A DNA stretch of 64,000 nucleotides from G11 sp947167445 (GTDB lineage Bacteria > Bacillota > Clostridia > Lachnospirales > Lachnospiraceae). This document shows, piece after piece, positions 17,539 to 26,168 of the stretch; positions within the stretch are counted from its first letter, which is position 1; each line of letters starts with the position of its first letter. The notes under the pieces were generated by a model. That model had not been told where the DNA came from. It searched no databases and was given only the letters and a program-made list of their open reading frames with translations. The stretch spans positions 1-64,000 of the forward strand of contig CAMVID010000011.1 of assembly GCA_947167445.1 (NCBI GenBank), read 5' to 3'. Position numbers and translations under genes: made by a program.

Positions 17539-18483
17539 TTAGTTTGCTTTGTCCAGTACAAGTTTAGCTGCGCCATAGATTCCGGCATCGTTTCCAAGCT
17601 CTGCAAGGGCGAATTTGATGTCTCTTGCTGCAGGGAAAACGTTGTTGTTGTATGCGGGAATAATGTAATCAAAAAGCACAGGACCTGCCTTTGAAACGCC
17701 ACCTCCGATAACAAATATCTGAGGGTTCATTACAGCTGCAACAATTGCAAGGCCGATACCTAAGCATCTTCCGAATTCCTTGGCAACATCGATTGCAACT
17801 TCATCTCCGGCCTTAACTGCGTCGAACACTGTCTTGGCGCTAAGCTCTGCATCTCTTAATACGCTGGGCTTCTCGTCTGCAACCAGACGTCTCTTTGAAA
17901 GTCTTACAACACCGGTTGCCGAAGCATACTGCTCAAGGCATCCTCTGTTACCGCATCCGCAAACACTTAACTCGCTGTCGTTTAAATGGATATGGCCGAT
18001 TTCACCTGCTGCTCCGTTTGTTCCGGAAAGGATCTGGCCGTCAACGATGATACCACCGCCGACACCTGTTCCAAGGGTAACTGCAACCACGTTCTTGTAG
18101 CCGCGTCCGCCGCCTTGCCACATCTCGCCGAGGGCTGCAACGTTGGCATCATTGCCGGCCTCAACCTGTACACCAAGAATTCCTTCAAGCTTTTCCTTGA
18201 TGGAGAACTCGCCCCAGCCAAGGTTAACTGCCTTGTGAATCATTCCGTTGTCATCTACGGGACCGGGTGCACCAAGTCCTACGCCGATAAGGTCATCTTT
18301 GGAGATGTTCTTCTCAGCCATCTTATCTTCTATTGACTTAGCTATATCGGGGAGAATTGCCTCTCCGCCGTTAGCTGTACGAGTGGGGATTTCCCACTTG
18401 TCAATTGCTTTTCCCTCTTTGTCGAACAGACCGATCTTAACGGTTGTTCCTCCCACATCTACACCAAAAACATAATTCTTCAT
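17539..18483 (-). CDS. ROK-family glucokinase
   Basis: A 314-residue sugar kinase, most likely phosphorylating glucose to glucose 6-phosphate. The ATP-phosphate motif DVGGTTVKIGLF is at 9-20, the catalytic Asp at 112 (NDAN), and the ROK zinc site comprises H164 in EIGHIHL and the cysteines C175, C177 and C182 of CGCGNRGCLE. There is no DNA-binding domain, so it is an enzyme rather than a repressor of the NagC/XylR type. GAGGAA precedes the ATG. It stands between hprK and murB; a cytoplasmic glucokinase fits a cell that takes up sugars by ABC transport. Confidence 0.93.
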   Translation of the reverse strand: MKNYVFGVDVGGTTVKIGLFDKEGKAIDKWEIPTRTANGGEAILPDIAKSIEDKMAEKNISKDDLIGVGLGAPGPVDDNGMIHKAVNLGWGEFSIKEKLEGILGVQVEAGNDANVAALGEMWQGGGRGYKNVVAVTLGTGVGGGIIVDGQILSGTNGAAGEIGHIHLNDSELSVCGCGNRGCLEQYASATGVVRLSKRRLVADEKPSVLRDAELSAKTVFDAVKAGDEVAIDVAKEFGRCLGIGLAIVAAVMNPQIFVIGGGVSKAGPVLFDYIIPAYNNNVFPAARDIKFALAELGNDAGIYGAAKLVLDKAN

Positions 18484-18505
18484 TAAAACATTCCTCTTTC
18501 ACTAA

Positions 18506-19444
18506 TTAATCATCGTCGTCCCTGTTCCTGGAGAAGGACGCCTGTACTCTCTGGTAGAACTCTTTGGCTGCGTCGTAACCCATCTTCTTCTGTCTGTGGT
18601 TAACCGCAACTGTCTCACAGATAATAGCAAGGTTTCGGCCGGGTCTTATGGGAATGGTGTGGCAGACGATCTTGTTTCCAAGATACTCTGTGTACTCCTC
18701 CTCAAGACCAAGGCGGTCGTATTCCTTGTCTTTATTCCAATCCTCAAGCTTGATAACGATATCTATGCTCTGAGTTTCCTTGACGCTGGATACACCGAAA
18801 AGGGTCTTCACGTCCACAATACCGATACCTCTGAGCTCGATATAGTGCTTGGTAATCTCGGGAGCAGATCCGATTAAGGTATCATCCGATACCTTTCTGA
18901 TTTCGACAACATCGTCGGTTACAAGACGGTGCCCACGTTTTATAAGCTCCAATGCTGCCTCGGACTTACCGATACCGCTCTCACCTGTAATAAGAACACC
19001 TTCACCATAAACGTCTACGAGTACGCCATGGATGGTGATACAGGGTGCAAGCTTTACATTAAGCCAACGAATTATCTCCGCCATAAATGCGGATGTAGCT
19101 TTCTTGGAAACAAGAACGGCTCTCTGATGCTTAAGGGCCACCTCTATAAACAAGGGGTCCGGTGTAAGCTCTCTGCAGAATACGATAGCAGGAATCTCAT
19201 AGGAAAGAAGCTGTTCATAAACCTCTTTCTTTCTGTCCTCGGAAAGGCCCTGCATGTAGGTGTATTCCACAAATCCGATAACCTGAAGTCGTGTCTCTTC
19301 AAAGTGTTCAAAGTAACCTGCCATCTGAAGTGCGGGACGGTTGATATCCGGCTGAGTAATGCGAATCTTGTCCGCATTAATCTCGGGTGTCAGGTTGTCC
19401 AGTTTCATTTTCTCAATAATAGCTGATAATCGAACGCTGGCCAT
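18506..19444 (-). CDS. hprK: HPr kinase/phosphorylase
   Basis: This 312-residue bifunctional enzyme phosphorylates and dephosphorylates Ser46 of HPr and Crh, linking fructose-bisphosphate and phosphate levels to CcpA-type catabolite repression. The start at 19444 (MASVRLSAI) has GAGGAG upstream and replaces a longer frame without a ribosome site. The Walker A motif GESGIGKS is at 154-161, followed by LVTDDVVEI. The signature RGIGIVDV and the C-terminal GRNLAIICETVAVNHRQKKMG region are intact. Its partner, the Crh-like protein at 15455-15715, is in the same run of genes. Confidence 0.96.
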   Translation of the reverse strand: MASVRLSAIIEKMKLDNLTPEINADKIRITQPDINRPALQMAGYFEHFEETRLQVIGFVEYTYMQGLSEDRKKEVYEQLLSYEIPAIVFCRELTPDPLFIEVALKHQRAVLVSKKATSAFMAEIIRWLNVKLAPCITIHGVLVDVYGEGVLITGESGIGKSEAALELIKRGHRLVTDDVVEIRKVSDDTLIGSAPEITKHYIELRGIGIVDVKTLFGVSSVKETQSIDIVIKLEDWNKDKEYDRLGLEEEYTEYLGNKIVCHTIPIRPGRNLAIICETVAVNHRQKKMGYDAAKEFYQRVQASFSRNRDDDD

Positions 19445-19468
19445 AGGATTCTCCTCTTTAGTATATTT

Positions 19469-19487
19469 TTGAAGCAACCTGCTTCAA
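19469..19487. promoter_or_regulatory. Inverted repeat between divergent hprK and alpha-xylosidase genes
   Basis: TTGAAGC-N5-GCTTCAA, a perfect seven-base inverted repeat in the 166-base divergent region, 25 bases upstream of hprK. It could be an operator for either gene. No known binding consensus was recognised. Confidence 0.4.
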
Positions 19488-19610
19488 CTAAACATTTTAT
19501 CACAGCCTAATTATGGCTACAAGTTCAAAAAGATATTGATACTTATTATAAATACTTGTATGATTTAAATTATTAAACTATCCTGACTACCAAGGAAATG
19601 AGGTATAACA

Positions 19611-21929
19611 ATGAAATTTACAGAAGGATACTGGTTAAGAAGTGAAAGAGTTAAACCCTCCTACGCTGCTCAGGCATTTGAGGTAATTGAGATACCTAAC
19701 GGTATGCGTATTCTGGCTCCGGAACGTCCCATCACATCCCGGGCGGATGCTTTGGATCTCACAGTTTTGCAGATGGATTTTGTATCTGCAGGTCACAATG
19801 ATATTGCTGTGTCCATAACACACTACAAAGCCTACGAGAAGCACGAGCCCCGCTTTGTCCTTAATACAAAGCCGGAAGCCGTTAAATTAGAAATAAATGA
19901 TGACGAAGCTGTAATGACGGCGGGAGATGTTACAGTCCGCGTCAATCGTAAGCAGTTCGGATATACATTTGAGGCAAAAGGACGTGTCCTCACATCCTCA
20001 GGTTTCAGAAATACCGGTTATATGCGCTGGGATGCAGTTCCTAACACTTTTAAGCCCGGTCCTCACTACTTTGAGCAAAAATACGAGCCCTACGTTCTTG
20101 CCGAGTTATCATTAAAGCCCGGTGAAACAGTATATGGCTTTGGCGAAAAATTCACACCTTTTGTGAAGAACGGCCAGACAGTCACCTGCTGGAACGAAGA
20201 CGGCGGAACCGCCAGTGACGTATCCTACAAGTGCGTACCTTTTTATATTACAAGCGAAAACTACGGTATCTTCGTAGATCACAGCTCTGCCGTGGAATTT
20301 GAAGTGGCAAGCGAGAAAGTAGAGTACGTAAGTTTTTCCGTACAGGGTGAGGAGCTTCGCTATCACTTTATGTATGGTGAGACCCCTGCAGACATCCTCG
20401 ATGTCTACACATCACTTACAGGTCGCCCCGCCCTTCCTCCTGCATGGAGTTTCGGACTATGGCTCTCCACAAGTTTCAAGCCCAAATACGACGAGGAAAT
20501 CACTTCAGAACTTATCTCCGGAATGGAGAAGAGAAATATACCCTTCAGCGTTTTCCACTTCGACTGCTATTGGCTCAAAGGCCTTCGCTGGTGCGATTTT
20601 GTCTGGGATAAGGAGCAGTTTTCAGATGTTAAGGGAATGCTCTCCCGCTATCATGAGAGAGGCTTAAAGCTTTGCGCATGGATCAATCCTTATGTCAGCC
20701 AGTACGGCGAGACTTTTAACGAATTATGTAAAAAAGGCTACTTCCTCATGCGTGCCGATGGCAAGGGTGTTAAGCAGGTTGATAACTGGCAGCCCGGTTT
20801 GGCCGTTATGGACTTCACCAATCCCGACGCCAGAAAGTGGTTTGCTGACAGAATAAAAGAACTTTTGGATTTGGGAATCGATTGTATCAAGACCGACTTC
20901 GGTGAAAGAATTCCCACAGATGTTACATATTTCGACGGCTCAGACCCCACAGATATGCATAACATGTATTCCGTTTTCTATCAGGAAACAGTATTTAAGG
21001 CTATCGAAGAGGTTAAGGGCAAAGGAAATGCCGTTTTGTTTGCAAGAAGTGCCACAGCAGGATGTCAGCAGTTCCCCATCCATTGGGGCGGCGACTGCTT
21101 TGCAAGCTATCCTTCCATGGCAGAATCCCTTCGCGGAGGCTTATCACTGTCCGCCAGCGGATACGGCTTCTGGAGCCACGATATTTCGGGCTTCGAATCC
21201 ACTGCAAAGCCTGACCTTTACAAACGTTGGGTTCAGTTCGGATTACTCAGCACCCAAAGCAGACTCCACGGTTCAGACACATATCGTGTTCCCTGGATTT
21301 TTGACGAGGAAAGCAACGACGTTGTAAGATCCTTCGTTAATCTTAAGTGCAGACTTATGCCTTATTTATATCGCATGGCGGTTATTTCCCACGAAAAGGG
21401 AACCCCTGTAATGCGCCCCATGTTTTTCTCCTTCCCGGGGGATCCCGCCTGCAAATATCTTGATTTGCAGTATATGCTCGGTGATTCGCTTCTGGTGGCT
21501 CCCATCTTTAACGAAGAGGGCCGTGGAGAATTCTATCTTCCCGAAGGCAAGTGGATGAACCTTTTGGATGATGAGATTCTCGAGGGTGGCAGATATTACA
21601 GCCGCACTTACGACTACATGCACCTTCCTCTTTTTGTTAAGGGCAACACCCTGCTTCCTGTGGGCAGTAACGCGGAAACTCCCGAGTACGATTACACAAA
21701 GGATCTGACCTTACGTTACTATCTCCCTGCAGCCAACAAGGAAGTGCAGATTGAGATTCCCGATCTCACAGGAAAGACAGTGCTTACAGCATCTGCAGTA
21801 TATGATGGCAAGAGCGTCACAGTTACTCTTGATAAGTGTAACAATCCTGTCAATCTTGAAATTATCAAAGATTCAGGTGAAGTTATCAAAAAGACTCTGA
21901 CTGATGCAAAAACAAGCGTAGAATTATAA
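19611..21929 (+). CDS. yicI: Alpha-xylosidase, GH31 (YicI type)
   Basis: The 772-residue cytoplasmic enzyme (no signal peptide) removes non-reducing alpha-xylosyl units, as found on xyloglucan oligosaccharides. The catalytic nucleophile is D429 in KTDFGERIPTD, a stretch nearly identical to Escherichia coli YicI. The acid/base is D495 in HWGGDC, 66 residues later, as in YicI (416/482). The N-terminal beta-domain, the barrel and C-terminal beta-domains give the normal length. AAGGAAATGAGG precedes the ATG. Released xylose can enter the XylA/XylB route at 54-57 kb. Specificity for xylose over glucose is inferred from the YicI-like motif. Confidence 0.92.
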   Translation: MKFTEGYWLRSERVKPSYAAQAFEVIEIPNGMRILAPERPITSRADALDLTVLQMDFVSAGHNDIAVSITHYKAYEKHEPRFVLNTKPEAVKLEINDDEAVMTAGDVTVRVNRKQFGYTFEAKGRVLTSSGFRNTGYMRWDAVPNTFKPGPHYFEQKYEPYVLAELSLKPGETVYGFGEKFTPFVKNGQTVTCWNEDGGTASDVSYKCVPFYITSENYGIFVDHSSAVEFEVASEKVEYVSFSVQGEELRYHFMYGETPADILDVYTSLTGRPALPPAWSFGLWLSTSFKPKYDEEITSELISGMEKRNIPFSVFHFDCYWLKGLRWCDFVWDKEQFSDVKGMLSRYHERGLKLCAWINPYVSQYGETFNELCKKGYFLMRADGKGVKQVDNWQPGLAVMDFTNPDARKWFADRIKELLDLGIDCIKTDFGERIPTDVTYFDGSDPTDMHNMYSVFYQETVFKAIEEVKGKGNAVLFARSATAGCQQFPIHWGGDCFASYPSMAESLRGGLSLSASGYGFWSHDISGFESTAKPDLYKRWVQFGLLSTQSRLHGSDTYRVPWIFDEESNDVVRSFVNLKCRLMPYLYRMAVISHEKGTPVMRPMFFSFPGDPACKYLDLQYMLGDSLLVAPIFNEEGRGEFYLPEGKWMNLLDDEILEGGRYYSRTYDYMHLPLFVKGNTLLPVGSNAETPEYDYTKDLTLRYYLPAANKEVQIEIPDLTGKTVLTASAVYDGKSVTVTLDKCNNPVNLEIIKDSGEVIKKTLTDAKTSVEL

Positions 21930-21931
21930 AC

Positions 21932-21965
21932 AAAAAAGGTAATGGTCATCCGGCCATTACCTTTT
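21932..21965. terminator. Bidirectional terminator between alpha-xylosidase and uvrC
   Basis: An eight-base GGTAATGG / CCATTACC stem flanked by A-run and T-run, usable from both sides by the converging genes. Confidence 0.85.
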
Positions 21966-21966
21966 A

Positions 21967-23811
21967 TTATTTGTGGAAAAACTCGTATACGCTTCTTGCC
22001 GCCTGTGGATTCATTTCAGGAATTGCCTCAAGTTCCTCTTCCGATGCGTTTCGCACATCCTCAATTGAAGCAAAAGTTCTCATGAGGGCCTTTCGCCTTG
22101 CAGGGCCGATTCCCGGAATCTCATCAAGGACAGATTTGGTCTGATTCTTGCTTCTTAAGGACCTGTGGAACTCAATTGCGAATCTGTGGGCTTCATCCTG
22201 AATTCTGGTAACCAGCTTAAAGCCTTCGGAATGGGTATCTATTGGCAGCTCTTTGTTATTAAAATAAATGCCTCTGGTTCTGTGGAAGTCATCCTTAACC
22301 ATTCCGCATACGGGAATGTTCATCTTCAGTTCATCCAGGACCTTAAGACAGATATTCACCTGGCCTCTTCCGCCGTCCATAAGAATTAAATCCGGGAGGC
22401 TGGAAAAACCTGTGTTAATCTCCTCACCTGATTCCTCCTTACCTCGAAGCAGTCTTCTGGTAAGAACTTCATGCATGCAGGCATAGTCATCAGGGCCTGC
22501 AACCGTCTTAATCTTAAACTTTCTGTAGTCGCTTCTCTTGGGTTTACCTTTTTCGAAGACAACCATGGAGCCTACATTTTCGAAGCCGCTGGTGTTTGAA
22601 ATATCAAAGGCTTCCATTCGGTTAAGCTTATCAAGTCCAAGAAGCTCCTGAATTTCCTTAACAGCTCCGATTGTTCGGCCTTCTTCTCTCTTTAATCGCT
22701 CCCTATCCTGATTAAGTACCAGCGCAGCGTTCTTTCTCGCCAGCTCCACCAGCTTCTCTTTGGAACCAATCTTAGGAACCTTGATGTATACCCTGGATTC
22801 CTTTCTGCCCGTTAACCATTCTTCAATAAGACCTGCCTCCTCCAGTTCCGTGGGAAGCATGATTTCTTTTGGAATGTAGGGTGTCCCTGCATAGAACTGT
22901 TTTACAAAATCTCCGAGGACATCGGCATCGGTTTCAGATGATGACACATGTGTCATATAGAAATGTTCTCTTCCGATGAGTTTTCCGTCCCTTACAAAGA
23001 ACACCTGAACAACTGCCTCGTTATCCTGCTTGTCTCTTGCTATGGCGATAACGTCCTTGTCATCTCCGTCATGATCCGTAATCTTCTGCTTTTGGGTCAC
23101 GGCCTTAACACTGTTAATAAGGTCTCTGTAAGTAGCCGCAGTCTCAAAGTCCAAAGCCTCTGAGGCTGCATTCATTTTGGCTTCCAGATCCTTTACGATG
23201 GAGGAATAATTGCCACCCAGGAAGTCGAGAACTTTATCGATATTTTCCCTGTACTCTTCCTCACTTACCTTACCGGTACAGGGTGCCATACACTGTCCTA
23301 TATGATAATTCAGGCAGGGACGACCCTCAGGCTCCCCCGTAAGTTTCTTATTGCAGGTTCTTATCTTGTATGCCTTATTAAGAAGATCCAAAGTCTCCTT
23401 CACTGCATAGTTCGAGGTGAAGGGGCCAAAGTATCTGGACTTGTCCTTCTTCATTGTCCTTGAGGACTTTACTCTGGGGAATTTCTCTCCAAGAGTCACC
23501 ATAATATAAGGGTAGGTCTTATCATCCTTAAGCATGGTGTTGTACTTTGGCTCATGCTCTTTAATCAGGTTATTCTCAAGCACCAAAGCTTCCAGTTCCG
23601 AATCCGTAATGATGTACTCGAATCTCTTAATCTGAGTAACCATCTTCTCAATTTTGGGCGACTTCTTATAACCCACCCTGAAGTATGAGTGGACGCGGTT
23701 AAATAAATCAACAGCCTTACCCACATAGATAATGGCATCCGACTTATCATGCATTATATATACTCCCGGAGTATGGGGGAGTTTTTTCAATTCTTCTTCA
23801 ATGTCAAACAT
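21967..23811 (-). CDS. uvrC: Excinuclease ABC subunit C
   Basis: This 614-residue nuclease makes both incisions in nucleotide excision repair after UvrAB finds the lesion. Domains in order are the GIY-YIG nuclease (PGVYIMHDKSDAIIYVGKA, about 14-33), a cysteine-containing linker (CNKKLTGEPEGRPCLNYHIGQC, split here as C near 153, 167 and 175), a UVR motif that contacts UvrB (about 200-235), the RNase H-like second nuclease (about 390-540, FDISNTSG and LILMDGGRGQV), and C-terminal helix-hairpin-helix repeats. Length is normal. A palindrome lies just upstream. Confidence 0.96.
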   Translation of the reverse strand: MFDIEEELKKLPHTPGVYIMHDKSDAIIYVGKAVDLFNRVHSYFRVGYKKSPKIEKMVTQIKRFEYIITDSELEALVLENNLIKEHEPKYNTMLKDDKTYPYIMVTLGEKFPRVKSSRTMKKDKSRYFGPFTSNYAVKETLDLLNKAYKIRTCNKKLTGEPEGRPCLNYHIGQCMAPCTGKVSEEEYRENIDKVLDFLGGNYSSIVKDLEAKMNAASEALDFETAATYRDLINSVKAVTQKQKITDHDGDDKDVIAIARDKQDNEAVVQVFFVRDGKLIGREHFYMTHVSSSETDADVLGDFVKQFYAGTPYIPKEIMLPTELEEAGLIEEWLTGRKESRVYIKVPKIGSKEKLVELARKNAALVLNQDRERLKREEGRTIGAVKEIQELLGLDKLNRMEAFDISNTSGFENVGSMVVFEKGKPKRSDYRKFKIKTVAGPDDYACMHEVLTRRLLRGKEESGEEINTGFSSLPDLILMDGGRGQVNICLKVLDELKMNIPVCGMVKDDFHRTRGIYFNNKELPIDTHSEGFKLVTRIQDEAHRFAIEFHRSLRSKNQTKSVLDEIPGIGPARRKALMRTFASIEDVRNASEEELEAIPEMNPQAARSVYEFFHK

Positions 23812-23826
23812 ATATTAATAATACCC

Positions 23827-23844
23827 TATTCTCCGGGGAGAATA
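23827..23844. promoter_or_regulatory. Palindrome directly upstream of uvrC
   Basis: TATTCTCC-GG-GGAGAATA, an eight-base inverted repeat 15 bases before the uvrC ATG. It does not match the Gram-positive LexA box (CGAAC-N4-GTTCG). It may be an operator or a hairpin that affects translation start. Confidence 0.35.
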
Positions 23845-23887
23845 TAGAGGCAATATTATGGCACACATAATCCTCTTGCATATAGAA

Positions 23888-23917
23888 AGCAGGCATACCG
23901 TTTCCGATATGCCTGCT
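23888..23917 (-). terminator. Hairpin after the 209-residue unknown gene
   Basis: AGCAGGCATA / TATGCCTGCT, a ten-base perfect stem with a ten-base loop, 62 bases downstream of the gene at 23979-24608. The T-run after it is short (TTTCTAT), so termination may be partial. Confidence 0.5.
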
Positions 23918-23978
23918 CATTTGTTGTGGAAATGATTATTTAAGGACATGAAAAGCGTCATTATTTTTTTCATTCATG

Positions 23979-24608
23979 TCATTCGATATACTGCAGCCAA
24001 ACATTATATATATCATATAGTCGTGTCTTGCATTTTTCTCGGCTTGATTTTCTTGAAGTATTAGTTAATATCAGATAAGGATCTAGATTCATTCGACCTT
24101 TGAAGCCTAATAATGTTGGCCGATTTACACTCACGTGGTTTTTTGGCTTAGTAAAGAACCCCCATATAATTTTATTAGCATTATTCCTAATCATTACTTC
24201 CGCAAAATAAATCGAAACATCCATACAGTACTTTAACGTATCTATGGACAAATCCTCGTCTTTTATATAGGGATGAACCCATTCTGGGGTTTCAGACAGC
24301 TCCTTTTCGTATTTTTCTTTACTTATCTTTTCAATTTTGATCTTGCCTTCGTACCAATCCCATAAAGGAATAAGCGATTCAGGAGTATAATCCAAGATGT
24401 CTTCTATGCCATCATTGCTCAACAGTTCCTTTAAGTATTCTATTCTCTTAGGTACCTCTCCTGTAAACCATTCAAAATGCTTTTTTGCCTCCCCTGGCGT
24501 CAATTTAGAAAAATCACTAATCCTAAATGGTGGAATCATCATCTTATAATTCGCATCAAACTTTTTAGTATAACTTTTAGCGAGAAAATCCGATAGCTTT
24601 TTAATCAT
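23979..24608 (-). CDS. Uncharacterised protein, 209 residues
   Basis: I do not recognise a family with known function. The protein is soluble, has no signal peptide or membrane segment, and is rich in Lys, Glu and aromatic residues. The N-terminus MIKKLSDFLAKSYTKKFDAN and the motif FFTKPKNHVSVNRP (about 160-175) look like conserved landmarks of a Firmicutes hypothetical family. Some proteins of this general size and composition are immunity proteins, but nothing here proves that. AAGGAGAG precedes the ATG. It begins 47 bases after the DUF4143 ATPase gene, so the two are probably one transcript. Confidence 0.6.
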   Translation of the reverse strand: MIKKLSDFLAKSYTKKFDANYKMMIPPFRISDFSKLTPGEAKKHFEWFTGEVPKRIEYLKELLSNDGIEDILDYTPESLIPLWDWYEGKIKIEKISKEKYEKELSETPEWVHPYIKDEDLSIDTLKYCMDVSIYFAEVMIRNNANKIIWGFFTKPKNHVSVNRPTLLGFKGRMNLDPYLILTNTSRKSSREKCKTRLYDIYNVWLQYIE

Positions 24609-24655
24609 TATTATACTCTCCTTGGATTCAAATACAGTATGTAACCTAATTTGAA

Positions 24656-25999
24656 TTATAGTTTAGGAATTATTATATCTTCTTTATTATTGTTCTCTCC
24701 TTGGCAGAGTAACCCCGCCATGTAAATGGGGAGATAGGTGATTTTACCATCTTTTTCAATATTGTTTAGAGAAAGCACGAACGCTTCCTTTATGTTAAAG
24801 TTATCCATCAGATGATTTAGTGCGGCATGTTTTTTATAATCAGAGCCGGATTTCACTTCAATCGGGACAGCTGCATCATCACGTTCTATGATGAAATCTA
24901 CCTCTCCAACATTCTTTTTCTTGAAGTAAAAAGGATTTCGTCCGGATGCATATATCTCCTGAGCTACAAAGTTCTCAAACAGAGCCCCGTTATTGATTTC
25001 TTTTTCAGAATTCATTTCCAAGAGCTCTTTCTTTACCGCCATGGGATAGCATGAGGTCAACAACCCAACATCGCTCAAAAAGAGTTTAAATACATTTGTT
25101 TCCTTGGACATCTCCAACGGGCTTTGAGGCGTTGAAACAATATAGGTTGGAATGGCAACAGCTGCATCCTTAAGCCAAAGAAAGCTTTCTTCATACCTGT
25201 CAAATTTTAACTCCTTATCCAAAACAGTAAAGACAAACTTGCGATTCTGCTTATTTAACTGGGAAGGTATATTGTCATATACAGATTTCACCTTTAGCTT
25301 CTTATTCTCAACCTCATATCTTGAGAAATCTGCTTTGTATTGGTTTATTATACTTTCCTGCTCCGTGTTAATTCTTTCCAAACTGCTGGTTTCGTTATAG
25401 ACATTTATTACAGATGGCATCCCGCCTACAACAAGGTAGTAGTAAAATGCCTGCGTTAATTTATTATGAACCACATCATCCAAAGGAACTCTTCTTTTGT
25501 AGCATTCCTTCGCATGATCAAGCATTGTCTTGCTTATTCCGGAGTTAATTGCAAATTCCTCAAAGTTCATAGGCATCATCTGCCAGTCATCCACATATCC
25601 TACCGGGATTGAACGAATTCCCTTTAATTCAACCCCCAGATTTGAACCACTCAAAATATATCTGTATTTTCCTTCATCAACAAGGAATTTAATCTTTGTT
25701 ACTATTTCCGGATATTTCTGTATTTCATCCAGGAATATAACTGACTCTTTCTCTGTTAACGGCATGTCTGAATACATAGCAAGCCTTGTGGAAATATCCG
25801 CCGAATTATCAAGCGTCTTAAGTGCAGCAAGGACATCCTGTCTTTCAACAAGGTTAAACTCACAATATGAAATGTTGTTTCTTTTTAGCATTTCCCTAAT
25901 CAAATAGGTCTTTCCTACCTGCCTTGCGCCATATATCAGCAACGCTTTCTTGCTATTGTCTATCCAGTACTGTATACGTTCCTCGTATGTTCTATACAT
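24656..25999 (-). CDS. AAA-family ATPase with C-terminal DUF4143 domain
   Basis: A 447-residue protein of the AAA_14/DUF4143 group. The N-terminal ATPase has Walker A GARQVGKT (24-31), Walker B VIFLDEIQ near 89 and a sensor-like YILSGSNLG near 115. The C-terminal part carries a PD-(D/E)xK-like set EVDFI (366-370) and PIEVKSG with E381 and K383. Such proteins are abundant in gut anaerobes, often patchily distributed, and have no settled role. AGGAGG precedes the ATG. The 33-bp tandem repeat lies in its upstream region and the unknown 209-residue gene follows, giving the pair the look of an accessory cassette between housekeeping genes. Confidence 0.85.
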   Translation of the reverse strand: MYRTYEERIQYWIDNSKKALLIYGARQVGKTYLIREMLKRNNISYCEFNLVERQDVLAALKTLDNSADISTRLAMYSDMPLTEKESVIFLDEIQKYPEIVTKIKFLVDEGKYRYILSGSNLGVELKGIRSIPVGYVDDWQMMPMNFEEFAINSGISKTMLDHAKECYKRRVPLDDVVHNKLTQAFYYYLVVGGMPSVINVYNETSSLERINTEQESIINQYKADFSRYEVENKKLKVKSVYDNIPSQLNKQNRKFVFTVLDKELKFDRYEESFLWLKDAAVAIPTYIVSTPQSPLEMSKETNVFKLFLSDVGLLTSCYPMAVKKELLEMNSEKEINNGALFENFVAQEIYASGRNPFYFKKKNVGEVDFIIERDDAAVPIEVKSGSDYKKHAALNHLMDNFNIKEAFVLSLNNIEKDGKITYLPIYMAGLLCQGENNNKEDIIIPKL

Positions 26000-26076
26000 T
26001 CGGGCCTCCTAAGACAGCTTTTTTAGTCAATAATTCTACAACCATATAATAACCTATTTTTCGGCATTTTTCAAGT

Positions 26077-26164
26077 TTTTGCCCCGTTTTGCAAATGAAA
26101 AGGGGGTCATTTTGCCCCGAAATGCAAAAGAAAAACGGGGCATTTTGCCCCGTTTTGCAAATTT
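26077..26164. repeat. 33-bp tandem repeat, 2.7 copies
   Basis: Units begin at 26077, 26110 and 26143, exactly 33 bases apart. Each opens with TTTTGCCCCG and a GCAAA box and closes with a G-rich block, so neighbouring units can pair with each other. The array lies between the ftsH stop and the DUF4143 ATPase gene, about 78 bases upstream of the latter's ATG. A spacing of three helical turns would place repeated protein sites on one face of the DNA. Confidence 0.85.
26132..26156 (-). terminator. Terminator of ftsH, formed by repeat units
   Basis: AAAACGGGGCA / TGCCCCGTTTT, an 11-base perfect stem with a three-base loop, followed on the minus strand by TTTTTCTTTT. It lies 12 bases after the ftsH stop and is built from the end of repeat unit 2 and the start of unit 3. 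Confidence 0.75.
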
Positions 26165-26168
26165 CTGT

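Noticed and set aside
23827..23844. LexA (SOS) box before uvrC
   Set aside because: The palindrome does not match the Gram-positive LexA consensus CGAAC-N4-GTTCG.
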